Positions 58,399 through 64,000 of a DNA stretch of 64,000 bases are shown here, in pieces (positions within the stretch are counted from its first letter, which is position 1; each line of letters begins with the position of its first letter). A program made the position numbers and the translations under genes. The notes beneath the pieces are model-generated. The model was given only the letters and a program-made list of their open reading frames with translations. It had not been told where the DNA came from and made no database searches. The DNA is from Candidatus Paraburkholderia calva (GTDB taxonomy: Bacteria; Pseudomonadota; Gammaproteobacteria; Burkholderiales; Burkholderiaceae): NCBI GenBank assembly GCA_001184395.1, contig LFLF01000003.1, positions 1 through 64,000 on the forward strand, written 5' to 3'.

Positions 58399-61272
58399 TC
58401 ATGCCGCAGATTTTGGCCGTTGCAGCAAGGGTGCCAGATATCTGCCAGTAAAGCTCGCCTTCGATTTCGCGACTTGTTCCGGCGAGCCTTGGGCGATGAT
58501 CTGCCCGCCGCCTGCGCCGCCTTCCGGACCGAGATCGATGACCCAGTCGGCGGTTTTGATCACGTCGAGATTATGCTCGATGATGACGACCGTGTTACCC
58601 TGATCTCGCAGCCGATGGATCACTTCCAGCAACAGCGCGATGTCATCAAAGTGCAATCCGGTGGTCGGTTCGTCCAGAATATACAGCGTCCGACCGGTGT
58701 CGCGCTTGCTCAGTTCCAGCGAAAGCTTGACGCGCTGCGCCTCGCCGCCCGAGAGCGTGGTCGCTGACTGGCCGAGCCGGATATAGCCGAGACCCACATC
58801 TAGCAATGTGCCCAGCTTGCGTGCCACCACCGGCACCGGCTTGAAGAACTCGTGCGCGGCTTCGACGGTGAGATCGAGCACCTCGCTGATGTTCTTGCCC
58901 TTGTACTGGATATCCAGCGTCTCACGGTTGTAGCGCTTGCCGTGGCAGACGTCGCAGGGCACGTAGACATCAGGCAGAAAGTGCATTTCCACCTTGATCA
59001 CGCCGTCGCCCTGGCAGGCTTCGCAGCGCCCGCCCTTGACGTTGAACGAGAAGCGACCGGGATCGTAACCGCGTTCCTTTGCCGCCGGCACGCCGGTGAA
59101 CAGTTCACGAATGGGCGTAAACAGCCCGGTATAAGTGGCCGGATTCGAACGCGGCGTGCGCCCGATCGGCGACTGATCGATGGCGATCACTTTGTCGAAG
59201 TGTTCGAGGCCTTCGATCGACTTGTACGGCGCAGGCTCAGTCGCCGAGCCGTACAGATGCTGCACGACCGCATGCTGCAGCGTGTCGTTGATGAGCGTGG
59301 ACTTGCCCGAGCCGGACACGCCGGTGACGCAGGTGAGCAGCCCGACCGGCAGGTCGAGCGTCACGTGCTTCAGGTTGTTGCCGTGCGCCTCCATGATGCG
59401 CAGACGCCGCTCGTCTGGCTGATTGCGCTTTTCCGGATAGCCGATGGTGCGCTTACCCGACAGATACTGGCCGGTAATCGAATTGGCGTCTTTCTGTACC
59501 TGATCCGGCGTGCCCTGCGCGACGATCACGCCGCCGTGCTCGCCTGCGCCCGGCCCCATATCGACGACATAGTCCGCCATGCGGATCATGTCCTCGTTGT
59601 GTTCGACCACGATCACCGAATTGCCGATATCGCGCAGATGCTTGAGCGTGGCGATCAGGCGGTCGTTGTCGCGCTGATGCAGACCGATGGACGGCTCGTC
59701 GAGCACGTACATCACGCCGGTCAGACCGGAACCGATCTGCGATGCGAGCCGGATGCGCTGCGCCTCGCCGCCGGACAGCGTCTCCGAGCTACGTTCGAGC
59801 GACAGGTAATTCAGCCCGACGTTATTCAGGAACGACAGCCGCGCGACGATTTCCTTGATCACCTTGTCGGCGATCTCGCCCTTCGCGCCATCCAGACGCA
59901 GTGTCTGGAAATAGCCGAGCGCGTCGCGCAGCGGCCAGCCGCTGATTTCGTAGATGCTGCGCGCGTCGTCGCCCGCACCGACTTTCACGAAACGCGCCTC
60001 GCGCCGCAGACGCGTGCCTTCGCAGGCCGGACACGCCTGATTGTTCTGGTACTTGGCGAGTTCCTCGCGCACGGCGGCGGAATCCGTCTCGCGATAGCGC
60101 CGCTCCAGATTCGGGATGATCCCTTCGAACGCATGCTCGCGCACCGACGCGCGCCCGCGCTCATTGATGTACGAGAACGGAATCACCTGTTTGCCCGAGC
60201 CGTAGAGCAGCGTTTTGCGGACCTTTTCCGGCAGGTCTTCGAACGGCGCGTCGATGTCGAATTCGTAGAACGCCGCGAGACTTTGCAGCATCTGGAAGTA
60301 GAACTGGTTGCGGCGATCCCAGCCCTTCACGCCGCCCGCCACCAGCGACAGCGATGGATGCGCGACCACGCGCTTCGGATCGAAGAAGGTGATCTGGCTC
60401 AGGCCGTCGCACTCGGGGCACGCGCCCATCGGATTATTGAACGAGAACAAACGCGGCTCGAGTTCCGGCAGCGAATACGAACAGATCGGGCACGCGAACT
60501 TCGAGCTGAAGAGTTTTTCCTGCTCGGTGTCCATTTCCAGCGCGATGGCGCGGCCATCTGCGAGACGCAGCGCCGTTTCGAACGATTCCGCCAGCCGCTG
60601 CTTCATGTCCGGGCGCACCTTCAGCCGATCGATGACCACGTCGATGGTGTGCTTGTCGTTCTTTTTCAGCTTCGGCAGGGAATCGACTTCGTAGATCTTG
60701 GCTTCGCCTTCGTTCGCCGTGCCGCCGCCCGAGCGAATGCGAAAACGGATGAAACCCTGCGCCTGCATCTCCTCGAACAGTTCGACGTGCTCGCCCTTGC
60801 GGTCGGCCACGACCGGCGCGAGGATCATCAGCTTGGTTTCCTCGGGCAGCGCGAGCGCGGCATCGACCATTTGCGAGACGGATTGCGCTTCGAGCGGAAT
60901 CAGATGGTCCGGGCAGTACGGCGTGCCGACGCGTGCGTATAAAAGACGCAGGTAATCGTGGATTTCCGTGACCGTGCCGACCGTCGAGCGCGGATTATGC
61001 GACGTCGCCTTTTGCTCGATCGAAATGGCAGGAGACAAGCCTTCGATCAGATCGACGTCGGGCTTTTCCATCAATTGGAGAAACTGCCGCGCGTAGGCGG
61101 AAAGACTTTCCACATAACGCCGCTGACCTTCGGCGTAGAGCGTGTCGAATGCGAGCGACGATTTGCCCGACCCGGACAATCCCGTGATCACGATCAGCTT
61201 GTGTCGCGGCAAGTCGAGACTGACGTTCTTCAGATTGTGGGTGCGAGCCCCACGAATACGAATTTCTTCCAC
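58399..61272 (-). CDS. uvrA: Excinuclease ABC subunit A
   Basis: Damage-sensing ATPase of nucleotide excision repair. The 957-residue protein has two ABC modules, each with a P-loop (GLSGSGKS at 31-38; GVSGSGKS in the second half) and signature ([23 protein letters not shown]). Zinc-finger cysteine pairs are at CPICSY...CPEC, CPACEG and CEACQG...CDVCHG. The start is the GTG at 61272 ([13 protein letters not shown]), since upstream codons have no family similarity. I saw no CTGT-N8-ACAG LexA-type box in the upstream region. Intact. Confidence 0.97.
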   Translation of the reverse strand: MEEIRIRGARTHNLKNVSLDLPRHKLIVITGLSGSGKSSLAFDTLYAEGQRRYVESLSAYARQFLQLMEKPDVDLIEGLSPAISIEQKATSHNPRSTVGTVTEIHDYLRLLYARVGTPYCPDHLIPLEAQSVSQMVDAALALPEETKLMILAPVVADRKGEHVELFEEMQAQGFIRFRIRSGGGTANEGEAKIYEVDSLPKLKKNDKHTIDVVIDRLKVRPDMKQRLAESFETALRLADGRAIALEMDTEQEKLFSSKFACPICSYSLPELEPRLFSFNNPMGACPECDGLSQITFFDPKRVVAHPSLSLVAGGVKGWDRRNQFYFQMLQSLAAFYEFDIDAPFEDLPEKVRKTLLYGSGKQVIPFSYINERGRASVREHAFEGIIPNLERRYRETDSAAVREELAKYQNNQACPACEGTRLRREARFVKVGAGDDARSIYEISGWPLRDALGYFQTLRLDGAKGEIADKVIKEIVARLSFLNNVGLNYLSLERSSETLSGGEAQRIRLASQIGSGLTGVMYVLDEPSIGLHQRDNDRLIATLKHLRDIGNSVIVVEHNEDMIRMADYVVDMGPGAGEHGGVIVAQGTPDQVQKDANSITGQYLSGKRTIGYPEKRNQPDERRLRIMEAHGNNLKHVTLDLPVGLLTCVTGVSGSGKSTLINDTLQHAVVQHLYGSATEPAPYKSIEGLEHFDKVIAIDQSPIGRTPRSNPATYTGLFTPIRELFTGVPAAKERGYDPGRFSFNVKGGRCEACQGDGVIKVEMHFLPDVYVPCDVCHGKRYNRETLDIQYKGKNISEVLDLTVEAAHEFFKPVPVVARKLGTLLDVGLGYIRLGQSATTLSGGEAQRVKLSLELSKRDTGRTLYILDEPTTGLHFDDIALLLEVIHRLRDQGNTVVIIEHNLDVIKTADWVIDLGPEGGAGGGQIIAQGSPEQVAKSKASFTGRYLAPLLQRPKSAA

Positions 61273-61655
61273 GAGTGTTTTCCGCGAGTTTGGTTCGCGC
61301 GAGTGTGTCGCATGTGTGTTGTGCGGGTGCCGCGTGTGTGCCAGTTTGTGTTTGCTTCGCGTTCGCTTTGCGCCCGCTCCGTGCTCAATTGCTCCGCTGG
61401 TTGCGGAAAGTGATGAGGCCAAACCTGCTACTATAACGATTTTTAAAGGGCGCGGCGCCCGCGCCATCAGGGGCGCACGGGGCACCGAAGGCCGGTGCGG
61501 GGGCTTGCCGGCAGCGTGCGCGGGGTGCGCGGCGGACTGTCGGCGCGCGTGTGCCGTGCATCGTTATTTGGTGCCATTCAGAGCAAGTACAAGGCGGCCG
61601 AGCCGGCGTCCCCACCGCCGGACGCGACGCCATCCTCATTCATTTCCCGTTTCTG
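61273..61655. other. Divergent uvrA / MFS promoter region
   Basis: About 380 bases. An AT-rich island near 61,425-61,446 could carry promoter elements for uvrA. No gene, no LexA box of the E. coli type. Confidence 0.4.
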
Positions 61656-62861
61656 ATGTCCAATCCGTCTGCCACGTCCACACGTCTGAGCGCGCCGGAA
61701 TTGCGTGCCACCGTGTCGCTCGCCGCCATCTTCGCGCTGCGTATGCTAGGGCTTTTCATGATCATGCCGGTGTTCTCCATCTACGCGAAAACGATCCCCG
61801 GCGGCGATAATGTCCTGCTAGTCGGCATCGCGCTCGGCGCGTACGGCGTCACGCAATCGATGCTCTATATCTTCTACGGCTGGATTTCCGACAAGCTCGG
61901 GCGCAAGCCGGTGATCGCGTTTGGGCTCCTGGTGTTCGTGCTCGGCAGCTTCGTCGCGGCGATCGGGCACTCGATGGCGTGGATCATCGCGGGGCGGGTG
62001 ATTCAGGGCATGGGCGCGGTGTCGTCGGCGGTGATCGCGTTCATCGCAGACCTGACGCACGAAGAAAACCGCACCAAGGCAATGGCGATGGTCGGCGGTA
62101 GCATCGGCATTTCCTTCGCGGTGGCGATCGTGGGCGCGCCGATCGTGTTTCACTGGGTCGGCATGAGCGGCCTGTTTACGGTGATCGGCGTGCTGTCGAT
62201 TCTCGCCATCGGCGTGGTGCTGTGGATCGTGCCCGATTCGCCGGCGCCGCTCGTGCACGTGAAAGCGCCGTTGTTCGCCGAAGTGCTCCACAACGTCGAG
62301 CTGTTGCGTCTGAACTTTGGCGTGCTCGTGCTGCATGCGACGCAGACCGCGCTGTTTCTCGTCGTGCCGCGCATTCTGGAAGCGGGCGGCCTGCCGGTCG
62401 CGTCGCACTGGAAGATTTACCTGCCGGTCATGGCGCTCGCCTTCGTGATGATGGTGCCCGCGATCATCGCCGCCGAGAAGCGCGGCAAAATGAAAGTCGT
62501 GATGCTGAGTGCTATTTTTCTTATCTTGATCGGACAGTTGTTATTGGGCGCCGCTCCCCATACGCTATGGAGTGTGGCCGCGATTCTGTTCGTGTACTTT
62601 CTCGGTTTCAACGTGCTGGAGGCATCGCAGCCGTCGCTGGTGTCGAAATTCGCACCGGGCACGAGAAAGGGCGCGGCGGCTGGCGTGTACAACACGACGC
62701 AGTCCATCGGTCTCGCGCTGGGCGGTGTGGTCGGCGGCTGGCTGCTGAAACTGAATGGTCCGAGCGCGGTGTTCTTCGCGTGCTCCGCGCTGGTGCTGGC
62801 CTGGCTGGTGGTTGCATCGCGCATGAAACCGCCCCCGCGCAAGCTCGAACGCGCGGCCTGA
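61656..62861 (+). CDS. MFS transporter (12-TM, YajR-like group)
   Basis: A 401-residue major-facilitator protein with 12 hydrophobic segments. Motif A is GWISDKLGRKPVIAFGLLVF, and ALRMLGLFMIMPVFSIYA marks helix 1. A second-half motif A-like stretch is EKRGKMKVVML. The location between uvrA and ssb is widely conserved in beta- and gammaproteobacteria. The substrate is unknown. The ATG at 61656 (MSNPSATSTRL) is supported by length. Intact. Confidence 0.9.
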   Translation: MSNPSATSTRLSAPELRATVSLAAIFALRMLGLFMIMPVFSIYAKTIPGGDNVLLVGIALGAYGVTQSMLYIFYGWISDKLGRKPVIAFGLLVFVLGSFVAAIGHSMAWIIAGRVIQGMGAVSSAVIAFIADLTHEENRTKAMAMVGGSIGISFAVAIVGAPIVFHWVGMSGLFTVIGVLSILAIGVVLWIVPDSPAPLVHVKAPLFAEVLHNVELLRLNFGVLVLHATQTALFLVVPRILEAGGLPVASHWKIYLPVMALAFVMMVPAIIAAEKRGKMKVVMLSAIFLILIGQLLLGAAPHTLWSVAAILFVYFLGFNVLEASQPSLVSKFAPGTRKGAAAGVYNTTQSIGLALGGVVGGWLLKLNGPSAVFFACSALVLAWLVVASRMKPPPRKLERAA

Positions 62862-62990
62862 AGGAAAGTTCGAATCAACCGAATCGAGTGACGTGAGTCG
62901 GCTCGGCGTAATTGGGTTGTTCCGTTCGCGGGACGAAAAAACCGGGCGCCGTATGGTTTGATCGCAAGCAAAGTATCTACTGGAGAAATT

Positions 62991-63476
62991 ATGGCATCTG
63001 TCAACAAGGTCATTCTCGTGGGCAATCTGGGCGCCGATCCGGAAACGCGCTCCCTGCCGAGCGGCGACGCCGTGGCCAACATTCGCCTCGCGACTACGGA
63101 CCGTTATCGGGACAAGGCATCGGGCGAATTCAAGGAACTCACCGAGTGGCATCGCGTGGCGTTCTTCGGCCGTCTCGCCGAAGTGGTGCGCGATTATCTG
63201 AAGAAAGGTTCGTCGGTCTATATCGAAGGACGCATCCGCACGCGCAAATGGACCGATCAATCGGGGCAGGAGCGCTACTCGACCGAAATCGTCGCCGATC
63301 AGATGCAGATGCTGGGCGGCCGTGGCGGTAGCGGCGACGACGCAGGCTATAGCCGCGCACCGCAATCGGACAGCTATGGCGGCGGTGGTCGCGAGCAGTC
63401 GGCTAATCGCGTGCCGAAGAAGCCGGCCAGACAGGACGACGGCTTCGAGAACATGGACGACGATATTCCATTCTGA
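62991..63476 (+). CDS. ssb: Single-stranded DNA-binding protein
   Basis: Coats ssDNA during replication and repair. The 161-residue protein has an OB-fold ([40 protein letters not shown]), a glycine/serine-rich linker, and the acidic protein-interaction tip DMDDDIPF-like end (MDDDIPF). A GGAG lies just before the ATG at 62991. It is followed by a strong terminator. Intact. Confidence 0.96.
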   Translation: MASVNKVILVGNLGADPETRSLPSGDAVANIRLATTDRYRDKASGEFKELTEWHRVAFFGRLAEVVRDYLKKGSSVYIEGRIRTRKWTDQSGQERYSTEIVADQMQMLGGRGGSGDDAGYSRAPQSDSYGGGGREQSANRVPKKPARQDDGFENMDDDIPF

Positions 63477-63515
63477 TCGTTCGGAATCGTACATCGCTGC
63501 GAGTACGTCATTAAG

Positions 63516-63551
63516 AAACGGGCCTTCGGCATCGCGCCGAAGGCCCGTTTT
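63516..63551. terminator. Terminator downstream of ssb
   Basis: AACGGGCCTTCGGC pairs perfectly with GCCGAAGGCCCGTT around a 5-base loop, followed by T residues. Confidence 0.92.
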
Positions 63552-63925
63552 CATTCGTAAGGGGGTTTTCCGATTTGTCGGGCGCATGTCCTCGACAAAT
63601 GCGATTGCGTACACGCTTTCGACCCGAAGCATTGAACGAAACACCCATTTCGCTCACGAAGCCGAGACGAAAGGAGTAGTCGGACTTCTCTTATGGCGAA
63701 ATAAGCGCATTTTATTTTGATTACGATCATTTCAGAATCAGTCAGGTTCGATTTCCTTGCTATCCGTCAAATGAAATTCGCGGTGAGTCTTCGAAATTTT
63801 GCCTGATCATTCATTCAGCAAAGTTTGTCGTTTAACCAGACGACCGAATCTACCGGCTGATTCGCCTGCTCCGCGTATGCGGCGCAGCAAATGTCTCTCA
63901 GACCAAACGAACAAATTGGGGCCTT
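63552..63925. other. AT-rich intergenic region before the response-regulator gene
   Basis: About 375 bases, clearly richer in A+T than its surroundings, without a credible gene. It probably holds promoter and regulatory sites for the gene that runs off the right edge. Confidence 0.45.
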
Positions 63926-64000
63926 TTGACGCTTCGCGTAGTGTTGGCCGACGATCATCCTTTTGTGGTCGTCGGTGAGGCAAGCAGTGTTCGCAGCCTG
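63926..64000 (+). CDS. Start of a response-regulator gene, cut by the window edge
   Basis: From a TTG at 63926 the frame reads TLRVVLADDHPFVVVGEASS, the receiver-domain start of a NarL/FixJ-type regulator, with the acidic pair DD that binds Mg. Normally ~15-20 residues (helix 1) separate DDHPxV from VGEASS. Here they follow each other directly, so helix 1 seems deleted in-frame. The gene may thus be defective. The rest lies outside the window. Confidence 0.6.
   Translation, partial: MTLRVVLADDHPFVVVGEASSVRSL

Noticed and set aside
58852-60942. A 696-codon plus-strand open frame antisense to uvrA
   Set aside because: It mirrors the uvrA coding sequence, with histidine/arginine-rich antisense composition and no recognisable domain.
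61273-61655. SOS (LexA) box for uvrA
   Set aside because: I scanned by eye for CTGT-N8-ACAG and found no match; a different LexA consensus cannot be excluded.

Overview
The window looks like chromosomal DNA of a GC-rich betaproteobacterium of the family Burkholderiaceae, close to Burkholderia, Caballeronia or Paraburkholderia. This rests on gene content and order: ilvA / 5'-nucleotidase / queF; rsmD-coaD-ferredoxin-hisC-pth-rplY-prs-tRNA-Gln-ispE-lolB-TPR-mutM-mutY; rapZ-hprK-ptsN-hpf-rpoN-lptB-lptA-lptC-kdsC-kdsD; and uvrA-MFS-ssb. It also rests on protein features such as a single-cysteine DksA and an HslV with a short propeptide.

The most striking property is gene decay. About forty housekeeping genes are intact, but around twenty genes are broken by small indels, in-frame stops, internal deletions or missing ends. 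The broken set is mostly dispensable: D-amino-acid catabolism, aromatic degradation, solute exporters, drug efflux, a lipase, the Ada alkylation response, the N-acetylglucosamine PTS, a second leuA and a K+/H+ antiporter. Genes for translation, cell envelope, isoprenoids, nucleotides, repair and global regulation are mostly whole. This mix suggests a genome early in reduction, as described for host-restricted Burkholderia symbionts such as leaf-nodule symbionts. That lifestyle is inference, and assembly errors could explain some single-base lesions.

Layout. 1-600: left edge with a possible partial transposase and a gene remnant. 600-3,870: ilvA, broken 5'-nucleotidase, queF. 3,900-7,515: decayed D-amino-acid locus (ridA, D-aminoacylase and rpiR on the minus strand; D-amino-acid deaminase on the plus strand). 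7,490-15,260: marR-MFS operon with a palindromic operator, an EcsC-like gene, a truncated lipase joined to a truncated efflux lipoprotein, and a decayed marR beside an intact EmrB-type pump. 15,430-24,000: gshA, ada remnant, hslVU, dksA, nagE remnant, rpoH with a perfect CIRCE element. 24,200-30,560: pagL with an A8 tract after its start codon, an NTF2-like gene, then a decayed leuA2, ybiB, and decayed FAH hydrolase, maleylacetoacetate isomerase and LysE exporter. 30,620-42,720: a dense housekeeping block. 42,730-52,135: PTS-Ntr, rpoN and LPS-transport cluster, with kdsC carrying a one-base frameshift. 52,290-58,300: broken Kef-type antiporter, apt, shortened RhtB/LysE exporter, NUDIX gene, purU, broken AI-2E-type permease. 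58,400-64,000: uvrA, MFS, ssb and the start of a response-regulator gene with an apparent internal deletion.

I did not find a phage, CRISPR array, secretion system or clear new multi-gene system. The most useful leads are the mode and selectivity of decay, the CIRCE site at rpoH, the pagL A-tract, and the marR operator.
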